Source of the DNA: Chara braunii
Lineage: Eukaryota; Streptophyta; Charophyceae; Charales; Characeae
Assembly (NCBI GenBank): GCA_003427395.1
Contig: BFEA01000458.1
Span: 796,603 to 822,961, forward strand
Reading direction: 5' to 3'
Length of the DNA: 26,359 bases
This document shows positions 1 through 10,994 of the stretch, one piece after another (position 1 is the first letter of the stretch; each line of letters starts with the position of its first letter). The position numbers were made by a program, and so were the translations under genes. The notes under the pieces are model-generated. The model saw only the letters and a list, made by a program, of their open reading frames with translations, had not been told where the DNA came from and did not search any database.

Positions 1-42
<42 letters not shown>

Positions 43-57
43 TCCTAGGGAGAGACA

Positions 58-120
<63 letters not shown>

Positions 121-178
121 GATGTGTGAGAGAGAGAGAGACGGGGGAGTGGGGAGTGAGAGAGAGAGAGAGAGAGAG
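1..178. repeat. GA microsatellite
   Basis: Almost pure (GA)n, broken at 39-62 by a short unique stretch and at 117-150 by GTGTGAGAG and GGGGAGTG variants. The window starts inside it. The open frames that begin here only translate the dinucleotide repeat and are not genes. Confidence 0.97.
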
Positions 179-233
179 GGTTCTCGTGTTATCAGAAGTC
201 AAAGTAAACGCACTATATGTGCCTCACCACACA

Positions 234-405
234 CGTCTATGTCTTTGTTTCACGTCCGTACTCCCTCTCAATTCCTGTGTTCGATCTCGCACGTTCACGG
301 TGTGTTACCACGCGCGTCTATGTCTTCGCTTCAAGTTCGTACTCTCTCTCTCTCTCTCTTGCTGTGTCAAGATCTCGCACGTTCACCGTGTGTTACGAAT
401 TACGA
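234..405. repeat. 81-bp tandem duplication with a 7-bp subrepeat
   Basis: Two diverged copies start at 234 and 315. Both begin CGTCTATGTCTT and share GATCTCGCACGTTCAC near their ends. The second copy has an expanded CT run and is followed by three copies of the 7-mer ACGAATT. No coding function is evident; the frames through it are open by chance. Confidence 0.8.
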
Positions 406-520
406 ATTACGAATTTCAAAAGTCTCCACGCCCCCCAATGTCTTCACACCGACGTTCAGCGCTTTTCGCTAAGAGCAGGCGTTCAGACGACTGAAACGAG
501 AGCGCGACTACCTTTCCTGT

Positions 521-726
521 CCTTGCTTTTTCCAAGCGGCCCGGTCATTCCAAAGTTGCCTGTAGGTAGTCCCAAATTTTGCCAAGGACCTTCCTTTTAG
601 GGGTTGGCTTCAACCCGAGGACCGGTCCTTGCTTTTTCCAAAAGGCCCGGTCATTCCAGAGTTGCCTGTAGGTAGTCCCCAATTTTGCCAAGGACCGGTC
701 CCCCCCAAACTTTTGCCCCCTAAAAA
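521..726. repeat. 106-bp tandem duplication
   Basis: Copies start at 521 and 627 with CCTTGCTTTTTCCAA. Both contain GGCCCGGTCATTCCA, GTTGCCTGTAGGTAGTCCC and TTTTGCCAAGGACC. They differ by only a few substitutions, so the duplication is fairly recent compared with the other repeats here. The 187-codon minus-strand frame over this region carries the duplication and resembles no family I know. Confidence 0.85.
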
Positions 727-2225
727 CCCACTTTGCGTCCTGGTCGCCCGCTGCCGAAAATGCGACACCTTGACGCAGACGCCGAAGCCCACTATACCGC
801 AGCCTTAGGGCTGCGAACAACTCGTTCTGGTACAACCGGGACTTTTGGAAAAAGGAAGACCGGTACTCGGGTGGAAGTGGACCCCAAAAAGAAGTGGGCG
901 GCGTTGGACGTGTCCACTGGTGGAACCGAACCCCAAAACAAAGTGAGGGCATGTGAACTGCAAAAGGGCCCTCAGGCCAGGCGTTGAGGCCCGACTTCTC
1001 AAACAGGGAGATCAGGCGCAACGAAACAGGTGTTTTGCAAGAGCCACCTTTGGCGATTTTCTGTGCTCGGAGGAACCCGCAGAAAAATATGAAATTTTGA
1101 GAATTCATAGATGAGGTCGTGTTCTTTCCAGGAAAAACATTAGAACATTAAAAAAAATAATTTACACTGAGAAATAATTGTCGTGCCGATTTGGCACATT
1201 TTCCATTTTTGCCACTTAGCCATGTGTGGGCCAACTTAAAAAATATTCGCAATTTGGTGAGTTTTCACTTTCAGAAGAATGCGTGAGAAAACCTGAAAAT
1301 TGGAGTACTCATAAATTTTGTTGTGATCTTAGAATACAACGCTGTAGGTTTCAAATTAGGAAAATCAGTTATAAAACTACAAACTAATCGTGTGGAATCA
1401 AGGGAAAAAACATACGAATTTTAGGTTTAGATATCCAAAAAGGATTTTTGAAACAGATCCTCTGTCCACCGTTGGAGAACCATGTGCCAAAGTGCTAAGC
1501 AAAATCTTACGTGATCATGGTTGAAGAAATATACTCACAAATCTACGCTATTAGATCATCCGAATTTCGAAATTGCAAAGTTACGATGATGAAAGACATC
1601 TAAAAAGATTTACGAGAGAACAATTAGAAATAGATGGAGCGAAACTACTTTGATCATTACAAATTTGAAAGAAAGGCAGATCACAAACTTTCAAAGTTCA
1701 TAATGAGTGATTTTTCTTTTTAATGTGCCACCGCAAGCGGCAACAAATCTAACCCGCAGCGCACTTCGCACCACAGCAGAAGGCGCGCAAACATAATCAA
1801 TATGCGTAGTGCTCCCACATGTGCAAGCTAGATTCGAAGTCGATGGGCACGAATAGGACCGCTACCAGAGGTCAGTAGAATATCAGAGAAAAACACACAT
1901 TGTAGATGGCGTGGTACTTCCTTCTTGACACACATACTTCTTGTTGGTATTATGTTGCAGACCAGCCTCGGTACGAAACGTGGTCTGCGCGATTGTCGAA
2001 AAAAAAATGTTAATTTTTTTTCGCATTATCCGTCGGGACAAACTGTCCACAGTGCTATGCGCCCGTCCTTGGATACGATATGCACAGAAGGGTTGACACA
2101 ATGTCTTATTCATTCATACCATATCAGCCCTGATGCAAAGTGTGTAAAAACTGAGGTACCTCGTTGCTGCGTCCTCCTAACCCCTTTCTAGGCAGCACGC
2201 AGTCCAACATGACACAAACATTGCA
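727..2225. other. Unassigned region, AT-rich from about 1130
   Basis: No recognisable gene. Around 850-945 there is a weak internal repeat of a GTGGA...CCCCAAAA motif. From about 1130 to 1740 the DNA is AT-rich with stops in all frames. The short frames at 1883-2191 have no recognisable domain. The part next to 2225 could hold the 3' end of the Penelope-like element, but no boundary is visible. Confidence 0.6.
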
Positions 2226-2615
2226 TCAAAACAGGTTACCAATCCTCCTATGCATCCACTGTACCCCTGCCAAAATAACCTTCCTCAAGTACTTCAACTT
2301 TAGGAGCTCTTCTGCCAAAGTGAGGACATTCAGGAGTGTCAAACCCTTCAGATTGAAGTTATTTGCAATTCGTATGACGATGTTCACAACCGCGGCGAAC
2401 TTAGCTGCCCTTGGGCCGAAGAACGAAAAATCCTTGTACGTGTGGAATTTTAGAGGCCCGTCGCCCCAAATAGAACCTGCGTTTTTGAACTTATGAGTCA
2501 TAAAGATACGAGATGGCGACCTGCTCACAATTAAACCACTAGTATTTGGCCCATACATCAGTGGCGGGGGGTTGTCGTTAACGCCCCGCAACTTTCAGAG
2601 GCTTGGGGTACCGAA
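2226..2615 (-). pseudogene. C-terminal tail of the Penelope-like ORF
   Basis: An open stretch of about 121 codons directly downstream of the RT, separated from it by a frame change near 2600-2660. It is rich in Leu, Lys and Phe, with segments such as FHTYKDFSFFGPRAAKF and LTLAEELLKLKYLRKVILAG. I recognise no domain. Its position suggests the thumb or C-terminal extension of the element protein. It could be an unrelated open frame, but it lies on the same strand and has unusually protein-like composition for this region. Confidence 0.5.
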
Positions 2616-2661
2616 CCTCAAATGATGGCGCCGCCAACCAAAACAATTTTTTCTTGTTGCG

Positions 2662-3730
2662 CTAGCAGGTCGGCGCGAAACGACATGCACCCCATTTTAG
2701 GCTCGACATCGATAGTTGGGCCAAGCACTGGTGGTTTAACCGGGTCTCCAGGAAATCCAACAAACCATTCCTTTGGTCAGTTCGTTCCAACTGAAGGCCA
2801 ACAGGGTAACAACCGAGGACCTTGTTCAGCCTATCCTCAACACTTGCACACCCTTCAACATCCATGGTCTCATAGAAGGAGACCACCACCAGGTCATCAA
2901 TGCATCTCTTGCCAAAGATAAGCTCACCATCATTGTCAAGAGAGTAACTTTACGAAAGTTTATTCCGCAAACATACACATAACACAAGCAAGCGGGGGAC
3001 TTGCCCTTCCGCCCATTGGTATGCCTAGCCGTCGCCTCAAGACACTCCCATAGATCATAAAAAAAAAAAATTCGAGCTGGAAATCCATCATCGCAATGAG
3101 TCTACTCAGTCTAATGGACTTCCACCCGACCTCACCATGAAATTTTTGTCGAAGGTGGTCGTTTTCTTCCTTAGTACCTTACGTTCAGTCTACTAATCCA
3201 TCTGACTAAACGATTGTGAAACAACCCAACAATCCAATCGACAGCCCGCCTAATCTCACAATGCGACAATACGTCGTAAACATATCTTTTATGTCATACG
3301 TACGGATAACGAAGTCCATACCGCGACCATTCTCCTTATCCAGATCGCTAATCGCTCGCAGATTGAAGTGTGGTCCTGTAACACGCTTGATTAAGAAATT
3401 AAGAGCAATAGTCACAAAAGACTAGACGCAGGCCTAAAGGGATTGGCGAAACATGAAACGACAACCCGTCTCTTTATCTCGTCCTTCTCTTTTGACATTA
3501 TATCCTCATGTTGGAGCCCACCACCCAAATCCTATCTGGTGAACTGACCAACTTAAGCTCATCATACCTCGCCTTCATTCTGGAAAGTCCAGTACAACAA
3601 TCCTCCGACACCAGGTCATAGTTGCTGTTGCATAAATACAACTTCTTCAATCCGTCTTCATGTAGTTTGAGACAGTCCACCTAGGTTTCACCGGTGTTCC
3701 GGTCCAGTGGGGACAAAACCAGCCCATTCA
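2662..3730 (-). pseudogene. Reverse transcriptase domain, Penelope-like
   Basis: RT motifs occur in the correct order on the minus strand but in shifting frames. They are a fingers motif LSPLDRNTGE near 3700, then LKKLYLCNSNYDLVSEDCC; VVSCFANPFRP near 3450; ALNFLIKR; the first catalytic motif TYDIKDMFT near 3300-3270 (Asp of DIKD); the loop motif LGIPMGGRASPPLACV near 3030-2990; and the catalytic CIDDLVVV near 2907-2885, with DD in place of the usual YxDD setting. LLDFLETRL follows, as after motif C in other RTs. Stops and at least three frameshifts separate the pieces, and an 11-T run (minus strand) lies at about 3060-3070. The protein would have copied element RNA into DNA at a nicked target; this copy is dead. 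Confidence 0.8.
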
Positions 3731-4821
3731 AGGATTGCTTGATCCTAACTACCTATTCATTAAATAGGCACCCCGTCTCATTTTTAACCCCCGACTTATA
3801 GACATCCACCCAATTTATACGCATGTCACCAAACAACACCCTAAACTGCCTCAACATATCCAATGCAGTATTTCAAGCTCGATTGAATGCATCCTTAGTA
3901 GTGAAGTGTCGGGAAACGATATATTTTTAGCACTACCCAGAAAAGGATGTACCCCCTCAGTCTCACTAAGCTTGACCACCACGTGCCCATTCTACTTGGG
4001 CAAGTTAAAGTCTGCACACCCGTATTCAAATGAATGAATGCGCAATCGTGAAGGATTTCTGATTATGCAGGAGATACTCAATCGAGTTAGCAAAGGATTT
4101 ACGATTTCTGAGCAACACGGTTTTTGTTCTCCAAGCAAACAGACAAACGGATCATCCAGAGCATTGGGAGAGACGCTTTCCATACTGCATTCTTTCACAT
4201 CAGGCTCAACTTTGAACTCATCCACGGTAGTACAAAAGAGAATCTTTACAAAAATATTCACATGGGGGTTAATATACCGAACCACTTTTAAAACACAGTC
4301 GTGAGAATACCTCGAATAATTTACCTGTCGCAAGGCTGATTGACCAATTGTACACCGTTATTAAGGTCAATTAATTTAACCAAGGATAATTTCTAAAGAT
4401 ATTTGCGCTTCCAAGGGGCCATGAGAAGCGTAATAAGATCAACTTTTGAAAGATCCGCCTTAGTTCGGGTTTGCAGCAACGAATAAATACACCAACTACC
4501 GCCACAATAGTAGTCCGCGCATCCTCCAGTAAAAATTTCAGCTCCTCCCCATCGGCTTCCACCTTCGAGAAAACAAAAAGTAGAGAATCCAGTCTCCACG
4601 CCCTCAACCAACAACCCCCCGCATTGTTATTAATATCAATAACCCCTTTCGCCTTATACTTACACAAAAGTTTTAAAATGCGCAACAGATCTGACTCTTG
4701 GCACACACTAATACACTCACAATCGAAACAAGGGCTCAATGACATGCGCAGTGGTAGCCCCAACCTTCCACTTTTTTCCACGATGCCTACGAGCATTTCG
4801 TTTATGCCACTTCCCCACAAT
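3731..4821 (-). pseudogene. Linker between nuclease and RT of the Penelope-like element
   Basis: Roughly 1 kb on the same strand, between the GIY-YIG domain and the RT. It holds two moderately long minus-strand open stretches (4820-4371 and 4333-3992) with ordinary, non-repetitive amino-acid composition and several Cys residues. I recognise no domain in it. It most likely codes for the connecting region of the element protein, now broken by frame changes near 4371 and 3990. A second small insertion cannot be excluded. Confidence 0.45.
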
Positions 4822-5068
4822 GTTCAAACTCGGATTGTGACTACAAATAATCTCTTGTTCCATAGTCCCAATCACTGATTGATCCCCAAACCATCTTGGG
4901 ATAGGAACATAGAGAGATACACCTACTTTCCTGAGCCAAGCATGTACTACATTTTGTTTACTCACCCCCCGCACAACATGCCATGCTCCGCCATTGTTCG
5001 CTTAAGATGCGCGTTGTCTTACCACCATACTCAAGCTTATGACTTAACAAAATCAGTAAGTAAACACA
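4822..5068 (-). pseudogene. GIY-YIG endonuclease domain
   Basis: The minus-strand translation begins with CVYLLILLSHKLEYGGKTTR, which fits the GIY (here CVY) and YIG (here YGG) motifs at their usual spacing, followed by GKT and a basic segment. After a frame change near 4970 the domain continues with WLRKVGVSLYVPIPRW and ends in MEQEIICSHNPSLN, matching the conserved Glu and the final P-x-LN of the family. The domain would nick the target DNA. It lies upstream of the RT in the same orientation. Open frame also continues upstream (5482 to 5069) with only two stops, so it was part of a longer protein. Confidence 0.72.
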
Positions 5069-6273
5069 ACTCCGTCCACGTAGGATCTCAACCCATTCAT
5101 CACTGGGCATGCGCAACCAGAATTGTACATAGGCCTTGCCCCAGGCTACATTCCCCCTCAGGCATGCAAGAAGGATAATCAAGACTCGGACCTATTCTAA
5201 AAGTGCAACAGTACGGGGATCGACAACAAATTTAATCCTCGAAATACGATTAACGGCCCTCCTTTGGCTGACAATGTTGGCCAAACATCAGTTTCCCGCT
5301 TTTTGACAATCATGAGTTATGCCATCTTGGTCAGCATTGTCAGCATCTCGCTGAGACGATTCCCCGACATGCAAGGGAACGTCCTCGCGCAGTAGGTCGG
5401 CATATTCCTGAAGATCCAGTCGGCCAAGCTCCCACGCCCCCATCTCTTTATGAACGTACGGGACCTCCTTCTGCTTATACATCTCCCTGTACCTTCATGT
5501 AATATAAGGATGAGTAATATTCCAAGCGCACCTTCATATAAGCTGCAAGGCCGCCCCATCATCTTCATCTTCATCGCCCTTCACAACATTTTGAGTGCGT
5601 TCCATGTCTTCCATCCTCCGCTACAGGTTCCTCTAGTTGTATCGGTTGCTTCCCCTAAGACTTCTGATCGGCCAACCCTTGTACTAAAGTTTCAAGCAGC
5701 TTTTTGACATCCGACAGTTCGCTGTTGTTTTCCATCTCAACTCCCAGATTCTGCTTAACCGCACAGGCACCTTCCTCATCAGAGGAGATCTCAATTCGCT
5801 TCGAACGAGTCTATGAACTGCCATGCGTTTTTGGCGTCACCACATTTTCCTTACGCGTGACACCGACAGGCGTGCGTGCGATCTCCACCCCTTTTCTTTT
5901 TTTCACTGCTAGATTTTCCCTTCCCCTTTACCAATCCAGCTTTCTCGGAGTCCTCTCTCAGTCTCTCCAACTCCATGCACTCATCTTTAGTCAGTTTTCA
6001 TTTGGAGTCGACTTTGTCAAGTATTTGTGGAATCAATCGCAGAGAATCACCAAGGGTCGATGTGACCCATGCCTTCATCTCATCATTCTGATCATTCGAA
6101 CGCACTTCTGAACGGCTGTTAGCTTCCGGAAATTTCATAGCAACCGCCTTGTCAGTCTTAATTTCCTCCAAAATCTCCATATACTCCTTCATAAAATGCG
6201 CCCGATTCCTTGGGCCCGGGAAGACATTAGCAGAAGGGTCTTTCCCACCTTGATAAGACTCTGCCCTTGATTA
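5069..6273 (-). pseudogene. N-terminal region of the Penelope-like ORF, near part
   Basis: A chain of open segments on the minus strand. Just inside 6273 it reads VFPGPRNRAHFMKEYMEILE, then a charged helical stretch (LTKDECMELERLREDSEKAG) and a Lys/Ser basic patch. After a frame change comes VEIARTPVGVTRKEN, an acidic EISSDEEG patch and the helix DVKKLLETLVQGLADQK. This looks like a structural or nucleic-acid-binding leader rather than an enzyme. At 6273 the frame is cut by the chromovirus LTR and resumes at 22961. One in-frame TAG and at least two frameshifts show decay. It could belong to an older, separate element lying next to the RT. Confidence 0.6.
6270..6273. repeat. Target-site duplication ATTA (left)
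   Basis: ATTA lies directly outside the chromovirus LTR, and the same 4 bases follow the other LTR at 22961-22964. Removing the element and one copy rejoins an open frame on the minus strand. Confidence 0.7.
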
Positions 6274-7503
6274 TATAATGAACCCAGTTAGGAAGATACT
6301 CATCAGACGTCGAAGTTCCGGTAGTCTCAGATTTGTACAAAGTCTCCAGTTAACGTGAAAATAATATCTGCAACAATATCTCGTTACCAATAGACGAAGA
6401 GAGTGGAGGGAGGATAAACAAGGGAGAAGGTGGAAAAAAGTATTCAAAGATCACACAATAGTAAACCGACCAATCCCACTTCTTTTCTGGGCTTCCTCTC
6501 CCTCCACATCAACAATCAATAAACAGTAACAAGTCCGATAAATCCCGGTCACACAAACTTTCTGAAGGAGACAATGAAGACAACCAGCATCTCGCAATAT
6601 CGACGTCAGCCTAAGGTAAGTATCCCGTTCTCTATCATCCACAAAACCCGATCTTCCTCCTCAACGCAACCGGTCACCTCATGTAGACAGCGTGGCCCAT
6701 GCCACGTCAGCAGAAACAGGTGGCATGCGCCACATCATCAATGAAGACAGGTGGCAACACCACATCAACAATGCAACGTAGATGGATGGCAACGCCACAT
6801 CAGCATCACAATGTAGACAGGTGGCAACGCCACATTAGCAATGTAGACCTGCGACCTGCGCCACATCAAGAATGTAGACAAGTGCCCTGCTCCTCATGAG
6901 CAATGTAGACAAGTGGCCTGCGCCACATCAACTTTGAGGACAGGTGGCAGCGCCACATCAGCAATGCCTGACGAACAACACAGAAAGCACCAGCATGCTG
7001 TCACAACCAGCGTTGTCGTCCACAGTGCCTGCTCATAGCCAGTGTCAAGCAAGCGTCTCGCAGGCGTCATGCCAGCACCAATGCCAACATCTGCTCATAG
7101 TCGAGCCAACGTCCAAGCAACATAGCAAGACTTAATGTTGACCACCTCGAGGGCAACCTTTAAGCAGCATTTGACAAGGTTGTCTGGCCTCGGTTCCCTT
7201 CCCCACAGTCGTCGAGATTGACTCACAACCGAGGGTCTGGATTGTGTACAGTTGCAGACTTCCCTTTGGACCTGATGATGTCTGGGTACCTGCATACAAA
7301 CAAGTGTGTGTGCCTGACTGGCGGTCTGGGCTGGGTACCTTTGACTTTGACTGTTGGGTAGACCGACAGTTGACCTGGTCAACTGTATCTCGTCCAGGTC
7401 CTGAATCTTTTTGTGGGGTGTTTTGCCCCCTCTTTCAGCCTGGGTTGGAGTGCGGCCTTTAACCCTCAGACTTTCCACGAGGCATACAACATTGGTTATT
7501 GCA
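6274..7503 (-). repeat. 3' LTR of the chromovirus
   Basis: About 1230 bp, aligning along its length with 21628-22960. By eye the first 180 bp differ from the 5' LTR at roughly 6-7% of sites, so the insertion is not young. Compared with the 5' LTR it lacks a stretch of about 125 bp near 7134 and a 16-bp palindrome near 6550. It holds a palindromic tandem array at 6690-6965. Confidence 0.9.
6690..6965. repeat. Palindromic tandem array inside the 3' LTR
   Basis: About eight units of roughly 36 bp, following the pattern TAGACAGGTGGCAACGCCAC then ATCAGCAATG. Most units carry the inverted pair GTGGC...GCCAC around a 3-4-base spacer. The same array occurs in the 5' LTR. Open frames across it are artefacts of the repeat. 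Confidence 0.85.
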
Positions 7504-7544
7504 TTCATGCTGGCCCAATTTTCGAGTTCCATCACAGAAATACA

Positions 7545-8316
7545 TCAATTCTCATTCAACCCATATTCATATGCAACAACGATGTCTGGATCAGTAGGTA
7601 GGAGTTCTTTCCTACTAAACCATATAGCTTCAGATGGAGGTTGGGACTTGAACTTTGCCTTACACTGCTTCTGAGGTCTTCCTCTGCCACCTGTAGAAAA
7701 ATAGCCATGCTCTAGTATGTTTTCAACCTCATATCCTCCATTCATAGAGGGTGGAAACATAGATGGCCTATTTGGAGAGTTATCACCTTCTACATCGGGT
7801 AGCAACTCAGAAGCATGGAAGACAGGGTATGTCCTTAGGTGTGGAGGTACATCTATACAGTAGGAAGGTCCATCTGCATCTCCAATTACCTTGAGAACTT
7901 CCCAAAGGCCATAGTAGACAAGTAACAGTTTTTGAGACACATTTTCTTCCAAGGAAAACTCTTTAGACTTCAACCAAACAAGATTTCCTTCTTGAAATTG
8001 TGAAGGTCGCCGGTGTTTATTGACCTGTTCAATTATTTGTAGTTGGGCCTCTTGTATGTTTTCCTTAACCTTCTTAATGTCTTCTTCATACAAAACTACG
8101 AATTCACACGTACCTGGGGGTAGCCTCTGAATATAGTCTTTTGTTAACGCGTCAAAGAGATGCTTAGGTTTCCATCCTTTATGCAGTGCATTAGGCGTTC
8201 TACCTTTAACAGTATGTATATTGTTATTATAGGCACTAACAATTTTAGGCAAGTTCTCATCCCAATTTATCTGATCAGGTCGGACATACATTCACAAAAG
8301 TTGTTGGCAAAGACGG
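7545..8316 (-). pseudogene. Chromovirus pol C-terminus: integrase end and chromodomain
   Basis: The minus-strand open frame from 8291 starts MYVRPDQINWDENLPKIV, the usual integrase text after the catalytic core, and goes on through AYNNNIHTVKGRTP. It has a degenerate GPY/F-type module (LVYYGLWEVLKVIGDADGPS; GLW where GPY or GPF is expected) and ends with a chromodomain-like segment, YEVENILEH ... KSQPPSEAIWFSRKELL. The chromodomain directs integration towards particular chromatin. Upstream, LCQQLL and a TGA precede the Met; Arg (CGA) is expected there, so this ATG is not a true start. The rest of the integrase lies beyond the inner insertion at 16871 and above. Only about 40 bp separate the stop from the 3' LTR. 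Confidence 0.9.
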
Positions 8317-9039
8317 TGTCGGGACCTGTGAGTCGCGGACTTGTGGGCCTGGAAACAAGTCCTGACCCTTGAGAGATGGTATACGACAAAATTGTGCACA
8401 ACAAAGAAAACCGGAGGCGAGAGAGGAAGGATGGAGGGCTAAGGCTTAAGTTTCGGGCCGAAGGAGTCTAGAGAATGCCCTGGGCCGCCGGAACCACTGG
8501 ACCAAGAAGAGATTAGTAAAATAGTAAGCGGCGAAGGGCCGCAAGAGAATAGTGAAGGCGGTTCTCCTCCCCGAAAGAAGAAGGACCGTCGGGAAAAATA
8601 ATGCCCTAGGCTGCGCGCCATGGAAAGGAAGGAGTCAAGAAAGTCAAGAAAATAGTGTTGGGACACCGGCGCATGAGAGCGTAGCACGGGCCCAAGAGGG
8701 TCACCGGAATGCGGCATAAGAAAGGCCAAAGGGCCATGAGCCAAGTAAAAGGGCGCGGCGGGCCACAAGAGAGGGATGAAAACCACAAGAGAAAGAGCCT
8801 TGACGGCCACGAGACACTAGAAAAAAAGGACCCTAGCGTGAAGGACACCCGCGGCGACGGACGGGAGCCGCAAGAATAAAAGCACCACGCCCGGAAGGGC
8901 CGACACGCTTGGGACATGGAAAAAGACTATAAATGGGGCAGCCATGGGGAGGGGAACGCCAAGAAAGACCAGGACGCCACAAGGAAAAGTATCGGAGACC
9001 ATATAGGACTAAGTAAAAACAATGGTACTTTGGGCCGAG

Positions 9040-9180
9040 TACCGGTGGGACCACCGGAGGGACAAGTGCCGGTGGGACCACTGGCGGGACAAGTGCCGGC
9101 GGGACTACCAGCGAAACAAGTGCCGGCAGGACTATCGGCGGGACAAGTGCCGGCAGGACTATCGGTGGGACAAGCGTCAA
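9040..9180. repeat. 27-bp minisatellite
   Basis: Five to six copies of GGGACAAGTGCCGGCAGGAC followed by TATCGGC, with variants. The 9-codon period makes long repetitive frames (minus strand SPAGTCPAD), which should not be taken for a gene. Confidence 0.9.
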
Positions 9181-9625
9181 GGACTAGCGCGGGACAAGTG
9201 GCGGGGACTAGTGACGTCCCAAGGGGAACTTGTGGAGGACCATAAGAAAATATATCCAAAGCGAGATGCGTCGCCAAGATCAAGATCTAGACGACCAAAA
9301 ATATTTGCCGACTAGTGAAAGCAGTTGGGAGGACCAAAAGGAGAAAGGAAAGCAAAAGAAAACAAGAAAAGAGGCATGGTAGCAATCCGAAATATCTCGG
9401 ATCAACCACCATGTCAAAAATGGAGCCTAGACGGACTCCGTGTGAAAAATAGGCTCCCGGGAGAAAATCGGAGTGAAAGGGGCCGCAGTATGAAAAAGAG
9501 AAAGACAAAAGAAGACTCCGATGAGCATGGGGGGGCCCCAACTGCAGTCCGAGAAATAACGGACTGCACCTTGGGCATAGGAAGGGCCAAAACTAAGAGG
9601 AAGGGCCTAAAAAAGGCCTTAACAA

Positions 9626-9627
<2 letters not shown>

Positions 9628-9663
<36 letters not shown>
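9628..9663. repeat. Run of 36 adenines
   Basis: An uninterrupted A run inside the first long unit. The matching place in the second unit (about 10890-10930) is only A-rich and interrupted, so the run looks like a local expansion rather than a retroposon tail. Confidence 0.9.
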
Positions 9664-9665
<2 letters not shown>

Positions 9666-10994
9666 TGGGAGAATAAGACAAGGGAGTGAGAGGGAGTGAG
9701 TGAGTTGGCCGTCGGTAGGGACTGGCACAAGTGGGGACTGCCACAAGTGGGGACTGGCTGATCCTTACTGTTCGAAAATGGAGGAAAAAGAAAAAAAAAG
9801 AAAAGATCAAAGAAAAGAAAAGAGAAAAGGGCCCTAACGGACAAAAAACGGTCACTTGGGGAGATACATCCGTGACCAAATGCATCCTGGGATATGGCGG
9901 TTGCAAAGTATTTTGATTTTTTCTCTGCAAAATCAAGAAAAATAAAGGCCTCATGCAACCGAGATACAACGGATTGCATGAGGGGAGAGAAACACATGTT
10001 TTAGGTGCATCCGGAGCCAACATTGAGCCCGGATGCACTTGGAAGTTGACCGTTTTATTTTGCTTCATTTAGGGGCAATTTGTGGGGTCATAGGGCTAGG
10101 GAAAAGTCCACCATGGCAGTCTGAGTGCCTAGGCCAAAAGAAAAAGGGCGTTGGCACACCCAAGACACTAGAAAAAGGTGCCTTAGGCTAGGGCCAAGGG
10201 AGACGGTAAATGGTGGCCGCAAGATGGTGGATCTCGCGGCCACGAATATTCGCGGTACTTGAGGCACATGAAAGGAGAAATTGGGACTGTTGGGGACTAA
10301 CGAGTCCCAAATAAAAATGGGGTGTCACCAAACACGGTGCCGGGGACTAGGTGGGCCAAAATAAAAATAGTTGAAAATTGGGATGTGCGCCGGCGGGACC
10401 ACCGCCGAGACTAGAAAATGAGACTAGCATGAGAGGATGGCGGGGACTTGAGTTGTCCCAAGCGAGTCATGAGCCAACAAAGGGGAGGAATGGACAAGCA
10501 AGTGGCAGCGTCAAGATCAAGATCTTGACGGTGGAAAATATTAGACACTATGAGTGCAAAACTGAATAAGCCTAGGGAGAGTGTGCTAGGAGGCAAAAAG
10601 GAGAGAAAAATGATGGAGGGACTGCCCAGTAGTTCGAAATATCTTGGACTAGCAAGGCACAAGAAAATAGAGCCCCAAGGGACCTTTTGCAGAAAATAAG
10701 TTGCCAAGGAAAAATCGGAGCAAAAGGGGGTTCAAAAATGAGAAAACGGAGGCAAACGGGAGCCCCATGAGAATGGGGGCTTCATTATTGCAATCCGAGA
10801 TATAACGGCCAACTGTTGGGCATGAATCTGACCATGAATGAGGATCTTAGGCCTAGAAAGAGGGTGCATAGTTGCTTGACACTTGTCACAACAGAAATAA
10901 AAGAAAAGGAGAGAAAAAGGAGAGAAAAAGGAGGGAGAATGAGACAAACGGGGAAAAAAAAGTGGAGGAGAATGTGTCGGTCAGTTGGGACTGG

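Larger units (their letters stand above)
2226..6273 (-). mobile_element. Degenerate Penelope-like (Chlamys-type) retroelement, main part
   Basis: A decayed retroelement on the minus strand. Read 5' to 3', it has an N-terminal region (6273-5069), a GIY-YIG endonuclease (5068-4822), a linker, a reverse transcriptase (about 3730-2662) and a C-terminal tail (to 2226). An endonuclease of this family placed before the RT is the arrangement reported for Chlamys Penelope-like elements of green algae, plants and protists; canonical Penelope elements carry it after the RT. Neither DNA end could be fixed. The N-terminal frame continues at 22961-23180 and 24302-24612, beyond two later insertions. I am confident about the RT and the nuclease, and less so about the exact clade. 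Confidence 0.72.

Noticed and set aside
117-600. Overlapping plus-strand ORFs of 116-127 codons at the left edge
   Set aside because: They begin in the GA microsatellite and cross an 81-bp duplication. Three frames are open at once, typical of low-complexity DNA, and no domain is seen.
545-1108. Minus-strand ORF of 187 codons
   Set aside because: It spans the 106-bp duplication, so the same peptide phrases recur. Composition is not like a conserved protein and no family is recognised.
6690-6965. CRISPR-like repeat-spacer array
   Set aside because: Units are imperfect throughout, have no constant repeat with unique spacers, and lie inside retrotransposon LTRs of a eukaryote.
9628-9663. Poly-A run as the tail of a LINE or processed gene
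   Set aside because: No flanking target-site duplication or upstream RT is visible, and the matching place in the second unit is A-rich too.
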